Of a DNA stretch of 64,000 bases, positions 50,219 to 58,468 are shown piece by piece. The notes beneath the pieces were generated by a model. That model was not told where the DNA came from and ran no database searches. It was given only the letters and a program-made list of their open reading frames with translations. The translations under genes were made by a program, and so were the position numbers. Within the stretch, counting starts at the first letter, position 1; each line of letters starts with the position of its first letter. Source of the stretch: Chryseobacterium sp. 7 (lineage in GTDB: Bacteria > Bacteroidota > Bacteroidia > Flavobacteriales > Weeksellaceae); the NCBI RefSeq assembly GCF_003663845.1, contig NZ_RCCA01000001.1:3224001-3288000 (forward strand), in the 5' to 3' direction.

Positions 50219-51202
50219 ATGAAGATTTTTAGATATATAGCGCTTTCTTCTATTTTAGCTGCCGGACTTGTTTCCTGCAAAAAAGAATCTGAAAACCAAT
50301 GGAAAGTAGAAGTAAAACAAACTGCCGAAAAGGTTAACGTTACAGATATTTCCAAAGAATTTTACAACCCGAATATTCCTTTGGATCAGTTTAAAGCTCA
50401 ATTCCCATGGTTTCAGGGAAGTGTTTCTGATGCTGATTTCGGGAAAAGAAGAGCTGATGCTGAAGAGATAAAAATCTACAAGGAAGCTATTGGAAAAATA
50501 AATGAGGCAAAATTGCAAACGGAGCTTCAAAGTTTATTTTCACATATTAAATATTACTTTCCACAGTTTAAAAATCCAAAAGTATATTTGTTCTCATCTG
50601 CTTTACAGATGGTTCAGGATCCTATATTTTATGATGAAAAGGGCAATCTTTTATTTATAGATGTTACTGGTTTCATGGGAGACGGAAATGCCAATTATAA
50701 AGGATTGGAACTGTATTTCCAGAAGTCGATGAACCCACAGAATATTGTTCCGAAAGTATCCCAGCTTTTTGCGGAAAACATTGTAACGGAATCTCCTGAC
50801 CACCAGAAATTCATTGATCAGATTATTCTGAACGGGAAGGTTATGATTCTTCAGGATGCTTTTCTTCCTGATACTCCTGATTATTTGAAAATGAATTATA
50901 CTCAGAAGCAGTACGATTGGGCAAAGAGCAATGAAGCTAATATCTGGAATTATTTTGTAGAAAGCAATCTGATTTTCGGAGATGATCCAAGATTGGGAGA
51001 ACGTTTTATTTCGCCGGGACCATTCTCAAAATTTTATACAGAAATTGACAATGAATCTTCGCCACGAATCGGAATTTTCACAGGATGGCAGATCTGTAAG
51101 GCATATCTGAAGGAAAAACCTGAAACGAAGTTAACAGAATTTCTGAAGATGGACGCTACCACAATTTTTAACCAGTCGGGTTACAAACCAAAGTTAAAAT
51201 AA
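50219..51202 (+). CDS. gldB: Gliding motility lipoprotein GldB
   Basis: 327 residues from the ATG at 50219, giving lipoprotein signal MKIFRYIALSSILAAGLVSC (C20). The mature protein matches GldB: FYNPNIPLDQFKAQFPWFQGSVSDADFGKRR, FKNPKVYLFSSALQ, PDYLKMNYTQKQYDWAKSNEANIWNYFVE. GldB is required for gliding and T9SS-linked motility in Flavobacterium; many non-gliding relatives keep it. The GldC gene, normally next to it, is 3.3 kb downstream, separated by an ABC transporter module. Confidence 0.92.
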   Translation: MKIFRYIALSSILAAGLVSCKKESENQWKVEVKQTAEKVNVTDISKEFYNPNIPLDQFKAQFPWFQGSVSDADFGKRRADAEEIKIYKEAIGKINEAKLQTELQSLFSHIKYYFPQFKNPKVYLFSSALQMVQDPIFYDEKGNLLFIDVTGFMGDGNANYKGLELYFQKSMNPQNIVPKVSQLFAENIVTESPDHQKFIDQIILNGKVMILQDAFLPDTPDYLKMNYTQKQYDWAKSNEANIWNYFVESNLIFGDDPRLGERFISPGPFSKFYTEIDNESSPRIGIFTGWQICKAYLKEKPETKLTEFLKMDATTIFNQSGYKPKLK

Positions 51203-51222
51203 TTCTATAAAATTAAATATTT

Positions 51223-51257
51223 AAATCCTTTAGCATAAGCTAAAGGATTTTTTTAAA
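51223..51257 (+). terminator. Terminator of gldB
   Basis: Perfect 12-bp stem AAATCCTTTAGC/GCTAAAGGATTT with a 4-base loop, then seven T. Confidence 0.9.
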
Positions 51258-51287
51258 GTAATATTTAAACATACATACTACTTTGCA

Positions 51288-51318
51288 TTGCATGCTACCT
51301 TTTTATTACATAAATTTG
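51288..51318 (+). promoter_or_regulatory. Promoter of the ABC ATPase/permease operon
   Basis: TTG (51288-51290), 20-base spacer, TAAATTTG (51311-51318): an exact Bacteroidota promoter, 18 bases before the ATG. Confidence 0.7.
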
Positions 51319-51336
51319 CATTAAACAAATCACACA

Positions 51337-52239
51337 ATGAAAAACATTATTGAAATTCGAAACTTAAATTATGGATTTTCACAGAAGAAGAAAATTCTAA
51401 AAAATCTCAGTATTTCGATACCGAAAGGCAGTATTTTTGGTTTTCTGGGAGCCAATGGAGCAGGAAAATCTACAACAATGAAGATGCTTATAGGAAGTAT
51501 TCTGGACGAAAAGAAAAACATACAAATTTTCGGAGAAAATCTTTCAGTACTTTATCCGGAGGGGTTTAAAAGAATCGGAAGCCTTATCGACACTGCTACG
51601 TTTTATGATCATTTATCCGGCTGGGATAATCTGATGATCATCTCTCAATTAAGAAGTCTTCCAAAATCAGAATGTGAAAGAGTATTGCATCTTGTAGACC
51701 TGTGGGAAAGCAGAAATCTGAAAATGAAGAAATATTCCTTAGGAATGAAACAAAGACTTTCCATTGCGATGACTCTTTTGGGGAAACCTGAACTGTTGAT
51801 TCTGGATGAACCCGTCAATGGTTTGGATCCTAATGGAATGATGGAAATCCGTGAATTATTGATAAAGCTTAATCGAGAAGAAGGAGTAACGATATTTATC
51901 TCAAGCCATTTGCTGCAGGAAATTGAAAAAATGATTACTCATCTTGCTATTATTTCGCATGGAGAAATAAAATTTACTGGAAGTATAAAAGAATTGAATG
52001 AACTGTACCGATACAGCCACATCAAAATTGGATTGAATGATGCCCAAAAGCATATAAGTGAAATCCCGGAGAATTATTCTCCGAAATTAATTGATGAGAA
52101 TACAATAGAAGTTACTTCCAGATCAAAGGAGGATATTATTGACCTTGTGAGAAAGCTGGTTTTAAACCATGCTGAAATTTTTGAAATCAAAAGCGGTGCA
52201 GGTTTAGAAGAATGGTTTATGGAAATTACAAAAAATTAA
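51337..52239 (+). CDS. ABC transporter ATP-binding protein (ABC-2/bacitracin-type)
   Basis: 300 residues. Walker A GANGAGKST (38-46), Q loop region, signature YSLGMKQRLSIA, Walker B LLILDEPVNGLDPNG and the H loop SSH. The short ATPase with a C-terminal 70-residue extension resembles the BcrA/lantibiotic-type partners of ABC-2 permeases. The permease gene starts 9 bases downstream. It has its own strong promoter after the gldB terminator. The gene pair stands between gldB and gldC. Confidence 0.93.
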   Translation: MKNIIEIRNLNYGFSQKKKILKNLSISIPKGSIFGFLGANGAGKSTTMKMLIGSILDEKKNIQIFGENLSVLYPEGFKRIGSLIDTATFYDHLSGWDNLMIISQLRSLPKSECERVLHLVDLWESRNLKMKKYSLGMKQRLSIAMTLLGKPELLILDEPVNGLDPNGMMEIRELLIKLNREEGVTIFISSHLLQEIEKMITHLAIISHGEIKFTGSIKELNELYRYSHIKIGLNDAQKHISEIPENYSPKLIDENTIEVTSRSKEDIIDLVRKLVLNHAEIFEIKSGAGLEEWFMEITKN

Positions 52240-52248
52240 ATTACACAC

Positions 52249-54450
52249 ATGAAAAAATTAATCACTGCCATCAATATAGAATGGCTCAAAATAAAAGGTT
52301 TAGGACTCATTTACACGGCAATTATCTTAGGAGCTTTAATACCGCTCATCAATTTTATTCCGTCTTTTTTCAAACCGGATCCAATTACTAAAGACGCCCT
52401 TCAATATTCCATTTTTGAAGATGCGATTGGGGGAAGCCCTTTGAAATATTTTACATTTTTCATTTTGCTTCTATTCCTGATCATTGCAGCAAACAGAATT
52501 GCACAAACTGATCATAAAAATAACGGATGGCAACTGATGGAAACACAGCCTGTCAATAAATTTCAGCTTTATTTTTCGAAATATATTATTTTACTATCTC
52601 TTAGTTTTATTTGTATTTTCTCCTATTTTATTTTTAATATAATTTTATCGCTAACAGAGTATTATATGTATCCAAATCCTGCAAAATTATTAACTTTTGA
52701 TGTGGTATGGATGCTCAAAACCTATACAAGAATTATCGCTGCTACTCTAGGAATTGCTGCATTACAGCTTTGTTTTTCTGTAGTTTTCCAGGGGTTTATC
52801 TGGTCATTTCTTATTGGTGCATTAGGATTGGGATCCAATATTTATTCAATAGTCGAAAAAAACAGTTTCTTCTTTAATCCGTACAGTTCATTATATACAT
52901 TCTGGAATGCTCCGGAAATAAGGGATCTGAATCATTTTATTTCTCACTCAGAGTATATGAGTTTTTTCTGGATGGTTGTCTTCCTGGCTATTGGATATTT
53001 CTGGTATAGTAAAAAAGGGTTTAAAAATGCTTTCCTTAACAATAAAAAACAAATTGGTATTTCAACGGTTCTATTAATTGCAGGAACAGGTCTACTTTAT
53101 TGTATACAAAAACCAAAACCTTATGTAAGCGGTGGGTCAGAAACTTCAATCACAGGAAAATTAGAAACAGATCTTAAAATTGATTCTGTGAAAATTGTTT
53201 CAAAGGAATTTCATAAAAAAATCGGATCTGCTGCAGTTAAAAACAATTCTTTCAGCTGGTCTACTACCCAAAACCTTCCTTTAGATGAATATATTCTCGA
53301 AATCGGTAATAAAAAACTTGAGGTTGTCATGGGCAATGGTGACTGGTTTGATTTTGATATTAAGTTAAATAGCACCAACATAGCATTTAATTTAAAGTCA
53401 AACAGAAAATCTGATCAGGTTTATAATAAGACTGAGAGTTCTTTCGGAATGGAATTTTGGTTTGCCCTGAAGAACCAGAATTTAAATAATAATCCGGAAA
53501 AATTTTATGAATTAGCCATGTCTGACTGGGAAGACAATAAAAGAATTTTAGATGACTATGCAGATGCCGAGAATAACGCACTTTCAGAAGATTATAAGGC
53601 ATATAGAAAACAGCTAATGGCGGTTAAGTACCTGAATGAAATAAATAACTACAGAAAAATGACTTCGTGGTCTGATCCTAAATTTGCTGCCCCAAAAATA
53701 TTTCTGAATGAACTGAATGAAAATATTTTGAAACCCACTCCGCTTTTGAGTAAAAATGATGATTATCTCCAATTTAAATTGGATCAGATGCTTACAGATG
53801 ATGATCAGCGTTCTAATCCGGATAGTATTTTATTTGCTAAAATCAATTTGCTTCCTCAAGGAAAAACGAAAGATCAGTTATTATCAAAACATCTATCTAA
53901 AAGCATTGAAATACAATCAGACAGTGCAGTCAGAAGCAAGCTTTTTGCAGCTGAGATTAGCAAGATAAACGGTACTGATTATAAACAAAAGCTTTATTCA
54001 AAGCTTGAAGAGATCAATATTTCACAAAAAGGGGCACCGTTCCCAGATCTGAAACTTCTGCAGGATAATGGAAGTTTTCAAAATCTTTCAAGATATAAAG
54101 GAAAATATATTGTAGTAGATTTCTGGGCAAGTTGGTGTGGTCCTTGTAAAAAAATTCGTCCTGTATTTGAAACAAGAAGTTATCAATATAGAAATTATAA
54201 AAATATCCAGTTTATTTCAATCAGTCTGGATCAGGAAAAATCAAAATGGTTGAATTATCTCAAGACAAAGCCTTCAAATATTCCACAATACTGGCTTGAA
54301 AATGCGGAACAATTCATGAATAAATACAAAATACAATATATTCCGAGATTTATCATTATTGATCCTGAAGGTAAAATATTTAACTTTAATAGCCCATTTC
54401 CTGATGAAGATAATTTTGTAGAAGCTTTGGATAAGCTGAAGAAGTATTAA
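52249..54450 (+). CDS. ABC-2 permease fused to a TlpA-like thioredoxin domain
   Basis: 733 residues. Residues 1-280 are a permease with six or seven membrane helices (for example FFILLLFLIIAANRIAQ, ILLSLSFICIFSYFIFN, FWMVVFLAIGYFWY and a seventh near 275-292). Residues 290-590 are a soluble, strand-then-helix region of the type that precedes thioredoxin domains in Bacteroidota TlpA proteins (DUF4369-like start SGGSETSITGKL). Residues 595-733 are a thioredoxin domain, VVDFWASWCGPCKK, with the CGPC active site at C630 and C633. So one polypeptide would join export and periplasmic thiol chemistry. The reading frame is intact across all parts. Substrate unknown. Confidence 0.88.
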   Translation: MKKLITAINIEWLKIKGLGLIYTAIILGALIPLINFIPSFFKPDPITKDALQYSIFEDAIGGSPLKYFTFFILLLFLIIAANRIAQTDHKNNGWQLMETQPVNKFQLYFSKYIILLSLSFICIFSYFIFNIILSLTEYYMYPNPAKLLTFDVVWMLKTYTRIIAATLGIAALQLCFSVVFQGFIWSFLIGALGLGSNIYSIVEKNSFFFNPYSSLYTFWNAPEIRDLNHFISHSEYMSFFWMVVFLAIGYFWYSKKGFKNAFLNNKKQIGISTVLLIAGTGLLYCIQKPKPYVSGGSETSITGKLETDLKIDSVKIVSKEFHKKIGSAAVKNNSFSWSTTQNLPLDEYILEIGNKKLEVVMGNGDWFDFDIKLNSTNIAFNLKSNRKSDQVYNKTESSFGMEFWFALKNQNLNNNPEKFYELAMSDWEDNKRILDDYADAENNALSEDYKAYRKQLMAVKYLNEINNYRKMTSWSDPKFAAPKIFLNELNENILKPTPLLSKNDDYLQFKLDQMLTDDDQRSNPDSILFAKINLLPQGKTKDQLLSKHLSKSIEIQSDSAVRSKLFAAEISKINGTDYKQKLYSKLEEINISQKGAPFPDLKLLQDNGSFQNLSRYKGKYIVVDFWASWCGPCKKIRPVFETRSYQYRNYKNIQFISISLDQEKSKWLNYLKTKPSNIPQYWLENAEQFMNKYKIQYIPRFIIIDPEGKIFNFNSPFPDEDNFVEALDKLKKY

Positions 54451-54479
54451 CTTTGCACGAAATTAGAAAAAATAGAAAA

Positions 54480-54803
54480 ATGAGAAAGACTCAGATTACG
54501 ATAGATGTAGAGCTTGATGAAAATCACGTACCGGAAAACATCACATGGAACGCTCAGGATGGAGGTATTGAAAAACAAGATACTAAAGCAACGATGATTT
54601 CTGTTTGGGATGAAAAAACAAGAGAGGCTCTAAGGATAGACCTTTGGACCAAAGAAATGCCTGTAGACCAGATGAAAATGTTTATCCACCAGATTTTAAT
54701 ATCTTTAGGAAGCACGTACCAGAGAGCAACAGGTGAAGAGGATGTAGCACAATGGATGGAAGAAATTGCAGAAGAGTTTGCTGTGAAATCTGCCATTAAG
54801 TAA
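54480..54803 (+). CDS. gldC: Gliding motility protein GldC
   Basis: 107 residues from the ATG at 54480. GldC pattern: RKTQITIDVELDENHVPENITWNAQDGG, DEKTREALRIDLWTKEMPVDQMKMFIHQ, QRATGEEDVAQWMEEIAEEFA. A cytoplasmic protein of the gliding set. In Flavobacterium johnsoniae gldC directly follows gldB; here it follows the ABC permease-thioredoxin gene by 29 bases and may be read from that promoter. Confidence 0.9.
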   Translation: MRKTQITIDVELDENHVPENITWNAQDGGIEKQDTKATMISVWDEKTREALRIDLWTKEMPVDQMKMFIHQILISLGSTYQRATGEEDVAQWMEEIAEEFAVKSAIK

Positions 54804-54940
54804 AAAAAATAAATATGCAATAAGCTTTAGGCAGCAAGCGGTAAGCTTTTTGCATTCAGCTAGAGCAAATTTTAATAAAAACAATTAGTATCAGGCAGTA
54901 ATTTTATTGTTTAATGCTAAAAGTCTAAAATCAAAAAATT

Positions 54941-56080
54941 ATGAATTTTAATACAAAAGTAATTCACGGAGGGCAGCACCATGAGTCTGCAACAGGTTCT
55001 GTAAATGTACCTGTATTTTTAACCTCTACATTTGCACAGAAAAGCCCGGGTGTACATTCCGGATATGAATATTCAAGAGCTGCCAACCCTACAAGACAGG
55101 CTTTGGAAGACTCTTTGGCAAGTATTGAAAACGGAGCGAGAGGTTTAGCTTTCGGTTCCGGTCTTGCAGCCATCGACTGTGTTTTGAAATTATTAAACCC
55201 AGGTGATGAAGTAATTGCTGTAGATGATCTTTATGGAGGAACTTACAGAATGTTCACAAGACTTTTCGAAAAATATCAGCTGAAATTTACTTTCGTGAAT
55301 TTTGATGATGTTTCTAAAATTGCTGATGTAATTACTGATAAAACAAAACTGATCTGGGTAGAAACTCCTACTAACCCATTGATGAAATTGGTAGACATTA
55401 AAGCAGTTGTAGATATAGCGAAAGGAAAAGATATTTTAGTGGCAGTAGATAACACTTTTGCAACACCTTATATCCAGAGACCTATTGATTTAGGTGCTGA
55501 CATTGTGATGCACTCTGCAACCAAATATTTAGGCGGACACTCTGATGTGATTGCCGGAGCGCTTATTGCTAAAGATGCTGAGCTGGGAGAAAAACTTCAC
55601 TTCATTCAGTTTGCGAGTGGTGGTATTTTAGGACCTCACGACTCTTACCTTGTATTGAGAGGAATCAAAACATTAGCGTTAAGAATGCAGAGACACTCTG
55701 ACAATGGTCTTGCAGTAGCAAAATATCTGGAAACTCATCCTGCTGTAGATAAAGTAATTTATCCAGGATTGGAATCTCATCCTCAGTATGAATTGGCAAA
55801 ATCTCAGATGAAGGAAGCTGGAGGAATGGTTTCATTCACTTTTAAATCCGGAAAGAAAGAAGATGCTATTAAATTCTTAGAAAAAGTAAGAGTATTCACC
55901 CTTGCGGAATCTTTAGGAGGTGTAGAATCTCTGGCTAACCACCCTGCTCTGATGACACACGCTTCAATTCCTGCAGAAAAACGTGCTGAACTGGGAATCA
56001 CCGATGACCTTGTTCGTTTAAGCGTAGGTATTGAGGATGCAGAAGATCTTATTGCAGATTTAGAGAAAGCTTTTTCTTAA
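54941..56080 (+). CDS. Cystathionine gamma-synthase / gamma-lyase family PLP enzyme
   Basis: 379 residues, trans-sulfuration (Cys/Met metabolism) PLP family. Begins NFNTKVIHGGQHHESATGSVNVPVFLTSTFAQ; YSRAANPTRQALE; PLP Asp in VAVDNTFATPY; Schiff-base Lys in HSATKYLGGHSDV (K195). Whether it runs as cystathionine gamma-synthase (metB) or gamma-lyase cannot be decided by eye, so no symbol is given. Single gene with its own terminator. Confidence 0.92.
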   Translation: MNFNTKVIHGGQHHESATGSVNVPVFLTSTFAQKSPGVHSGYEYSRAANPTRQALEDSLASIENGARGLAFGSGLAAIDCVLKLLNPGDEVIAVDDLYGGTYRMFTRLFEKYQLKFTFVNFDDVSKIADVITDKTKLIWVETPTNPLMKLVDIKAVVDIAKGKDILVAVDNTFATPYIQRPIDLGADIVMHSATKYLGGHSDVIAGALIAKDAELGEKLHFIQFASGGILGPHDSYLVLRGIKTLALRMQRHSDNGLAVAKYLETHPAVDKVIYPGLESHPQYELAKSQMKEAGGMVSFTFKSGKKEDAIKFLEKVRVFTLAESLGGVESLANHPALMTHASIPAEKRAELGITDDLVRLSVGIEDAEDLIADLEKAFS

Positions 56081-56090
56081 TAAACCATAC

Positions 56091-56127
56091 AAAAAATGAG
56101 AAGGATTATTTAATCTTTCTCATTTTT
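56091..56127 (+). terminator. Terminator of the cystathionine-family gene
   Basis: Stem formed by AAAAATGAGAAGGATT and AATCTTTCTCATTTTT (one wobble), small loop, T run. Confidence 0.8.
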
Positions 56128-56135
56128 TTATAATC

Positions 56136-56600
56136 ATGAAATTACCTATGAAAAATACAAGAAAAGCAGTTATTTCCGACTTACCGCAATTGGCGGAATT
56201 ATTTGATCAGTACAGGGTATTTTATCACAAAACATCAGATATTCCTGCTGCAGCCAATTTTCTTCAGGAAAGACTGGAAAATAAAGATTCTGAAATTTTT
56301 GTTGCAGAAGAAAATGGAATTCTGACAGGTTTCGTACAATTATATCCTATTTTTTCATCCACAAGAATGCAGCGCTACTGGCTGTTGAATGATCTTTACG
56401 TGAATGGAGACCATAGAGGAAAAGGCTATTCTAAAGAACTGATTGAACAATCTAAAGAACTCTGCCGTTCATCAAAAGCATGTGGTATTCTTCTAGAAAC
56501 TGGAAAAAGCAATAATATCGGAAATCAGCTTTATCCAGCCTGCGGATTTGAGCTTTATAATTCTGTCAACTTCTACGAGTGGACCAATCATGAGCAATGA
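56136..56600 (+). CDS. GNAT-family N-acetyltransferase
   Basis: 154 residues (a second ATG at 56148 is possible). GNAT pattern with RKAVISDLPQLAELFDQYRVFY, FVAEENGILTGFVQLYP, the acetyl-CoA loop NGDHRGKGYSKELIEQ (RGKGY) and GNQLYPACGFELY. Substrate unknown. Confidence 0.9.
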   Translation: MKLPMKNTRKAVISDLPQLAELFDQYRVFYHKTSDIPAAANFLQERLENKDSEIFVAEENGILTGFVQLYPIFSSTRMQRYWLLNDLYVNGDHRGKGYSKELIEQSKELCRSSKACGILLETGKSNNIGNQLYPACGFELYNSVNFYEWTNHEQ

Positions 56601-56711
56601 ATAATAAATAATGAGTAATAAGCAATGAGTAATAAATTACTTACGCATTACACTCACTACCCGAAACTCGAAAACCCGCACCCAAAATCACCCCTAAAAA
56701 CCAAAAATGAT
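56601..56711. repeat. AATGAGTAATA-type and CCGAAACTCG-type repeat remnant (copy D)
   Basis: Tandem-like units AATGA(A/G)TAATAA (56598-56634) followed by ACTACCCGAAACTCGAAAACCCGCACCC in parts (56655-56682), resembling the CGAAACTCG/AACCCGAAACC part of the dispersed intergenic repeats at 18.3 and 27.3 kb. An open frame crosses it into the DinB gene but the real start is 56712. Confidence 0.5.
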
Positions 56712-57224
56712 ATGACCGAATTTCAAAAATATATCCAAAGATACTTAGATCAGATCCCATCAGGGGACTGGTTAAACGAATTAAAAATATCAGCTGATAA
56801 AACTATAGGAATTTATTCCAACCTTACAGAAGAACAGTCCAATTTCGCTTATGCAGAAGGAAAATGGACTTTAAAAGGACTTCTGCTCCACCTTTCAGAT
56901 ACGGAAAGAGTTTTCCAATACAGAATATTAGCTTTCGCCAGAGGAGAAAAAAATAATCTTCCCGGATTTGACGAAAACGAATATGCAGATCAGTCTTTTG
57001 CAAGCGAAAGAACACTGGATTCTCTTTTGGAAGAATATAAACTGGTGAGAAAATCTTCTCAAATTCTATTAGAAACGCTCCATCCTTCCGCTTTACAGAA
57101 TAAAGGTACAGCCAACGGCCATGAAATTACGGTAGAAACCATCGGAAAGCTGATTGTAGGACACAATTACCACCACCTGAATATTATTGAGGAAAGGTAT
57201 TTATCGAAATTGGGATGGATGTAG
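56712..57224 (+). CDS. DinB-family protein
   Basis: 170 residues, four-helix DinB-like metal-binding fold. His residues in LLLHLSDTERVFQYRILAFARGE and in VGHNYHHLNIIEERYL would form the metal triad. Many members are thiol-dependent transferases; the substrate here is unknown. Start chosen at 56712 because residues before it read through a repeat. Confidence 0.88.
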   Translation: MTEFQKYIQRYLDQIPSGDWLNELKISADKTIGIYSNLTEEQSNFAYAEGKWTLKGLLLHLSDTERVFQYRILAFARGEKNNLPGFDENEYADQSFASERTLDSLLEEYKLVRKSSQILLETLHPSALQNKGTANGHEITVETIGKLIVGHNYHHLNIIEERYLSKLGWM

Positions 57225-57373
57225 AAATTTGAAAAGAAGTTTAATTCCAACAAAATGAGGTCTCTAAAAAATTTAAGAATTACTGACATAACCTATAAAG
57301 CATGAAACTTATTTTAATTCATTTTTTCACGGATTATAATCTTTTATAAATTGAGCATTTACCTATTCATCAT

Positions 57374-57404
57374 TTGCCCAAAATCCTTATATTTTCTACC
57401 TTTA
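57374..57404 (+). promoter_or_regulatory. Candidate promoter of the TsaC-like gene
   Basis: TTG (57374-57376), 20-base spacer, TACCTTTA (57397-57404, one mismatch), 26 bases before the ATG at 57431. Confidence 0.42.
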
Positions 57405-57430
57405 TCCCCTCTTTGAACTCATATACAATT

Positions 57431-57979
57431 ATGGAACATATTATCGAAATATTAAAATCCGGCGGAACGATTCTTTATCCTACAGATACCATCTGGGGAA
57501 TTGGTTGTGATGCGACCAATATAGAAGCTGTCAACAAAATTTTTGACATCAAAAAGCGCGAAAAAAATAAATCCATGATCATCCTTGTGGAATCTGAGAA
57601 AAGACTTCAGGATCTGGTAGATGTTCCTGAGATGGCCTGGGAAATTATTGATCTTAGCGAAAAACCGGTAACGATTGTTTATGAAAATCCAAGAGGCCTG
57701 CCTAAAGAACTTCTTGCGGAAGACGGAAGCATCGGAATCCGATTGGTAAAAAACGATTTCTGTAAAAAACTGATCACAAAACTGAACAAACCTCTGGTAT
57801 CTACTTCTGCCAACTTCAGTGGTGAGAAAAGTCCTTTAAAATTCTCTGATATTTCTGAAGAGATGATCAGCCTTGTAGATTATGCTGTGGAAGAAGACAG
57901 AGAAAGGGTTTCAAAATATTCAGGTTCTTCTGTAATCAAAATTTGGAATGACAACAGAATAAAAGTGCTTCGGGAATAG
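57431..57979 (+). CDS. L-threonylcarbamoyladenylate synthase (TsaC/Sua5/YciO family)
   Basis: Makes threonylcarbamoyl-AMP for the t6A37 tRNA modification. 182 residues from 57431. SGGTILYPTDTIWGIGCDATN, KREKNKSMIILV, GSIGIRLVKNDFCKKL, LNKPLVSTSANFSGEKSP are the family motifs. The single-domain length fits TsaC or YciO rather than two-domain Sua5; YciO paralogues look alike, so no symbol is given. Confidence 0.9.
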   Translation: MEHIIEILKSGGTILYPTDTIWGIGCDATNIEAVNKIFDIKKREKNKSMIILVESEKRLQDLVDVPEMAWEIIDLSEKPVTIVYENPRGLPKELLAEDGSIGIRLVKNDFCKKLITKLNKPLVSTSANFSGEKSPLKFSDISEEMISLVDYAVEEDRERVSKYSGSSVIKIWNDNRIKVLRE

Positions 57980-58009
57980 AAATCCTGAACTTTTATGTTT
58001 ATTTTTTAG

Positions 58010-58047
58010 AGTCTTGCCCGTTCATATCGGCAGGATTTCTTTTTTTT
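58010..58047 (+). terminator. Terminator of the TsaC-like gene
   Basis: Nine-bp stem AGTCTTGCC/GGCAGGATT (two wobbles) with a 10-base loop, then TTCTTTTTTTT. Confidence 0.75.
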
Positions 58048-58052
58048 AGTTT

Positions 58053-58060
58053 TATCTTTG
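58053..58060 (+). promoter_or_regulatory. -7 box of the SnoaL-like/cca pair
   Basis: TATCTTTG, exact TAnnTTTG, 27 bases before the ATG at 58087. No TTG at a good distance. Confidence 0.45.
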
Positions 58061-58086
58061 CAAACTCAACTCATAAATTATTTGCT

Positions 58087-58431
58087 ATGAATCATCTGGA
58101 ATTTGCTCAAATGTGGATTAATGCATGGAACTCTCATGATTTAGAGAATATACTCACCCATTATTCCGATGATATTGAGATCACAACTCCTATGATTGTT
58201 TTGGCTACAGGCGGTAAAGAAAGCTCTTTGCAAGGAAAAGAAGCCGTTCGTGAATACTGGAGAAAGGCGTTGAACAAATTTCCGGATCTTCATTTTGATC
58301 TTATTCATTCTACAGCAGGAGTAGATTCGGTAGCATTATTTTATAAGTCGATTATGGATAAACATGCTGTTGAAGTCATGTTTTTTAATGAAGAAGGAAA
58401 AATTAGTAAAATGTATGCCCATTATGATTAA
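58087..58431 (+). CDS. SnoaL-like / NTF2-like small protein
   Basis: 114 residues of the NTF2-like fold (HLEFAQMWINAWNSHDLENILTHYSDDIEITTP, GKEAVREYWRKAL, GVDSVALFYKS, VEVMFFNEEGKISKMYAHYD). Such proteins bind small hydrophobic ligands or act as minor isomerases; no function can be assigned. cca follows 38 bases downstream. Confidence 0.85.
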   Translation: MNHLEFAQMWINAWNSHDLENILTHYSDDIEITTPMIVLATGGKESSLQGKEAVREYWRKALNKFPDLHFDLIHSTAGVDSVALFYKSIMDKHAVEVMFFNEEGKISKMYAHYD

Positions 58432-58468
58432 TGGATCGCATACGTAGAAATTGTCACTATTATTAACG

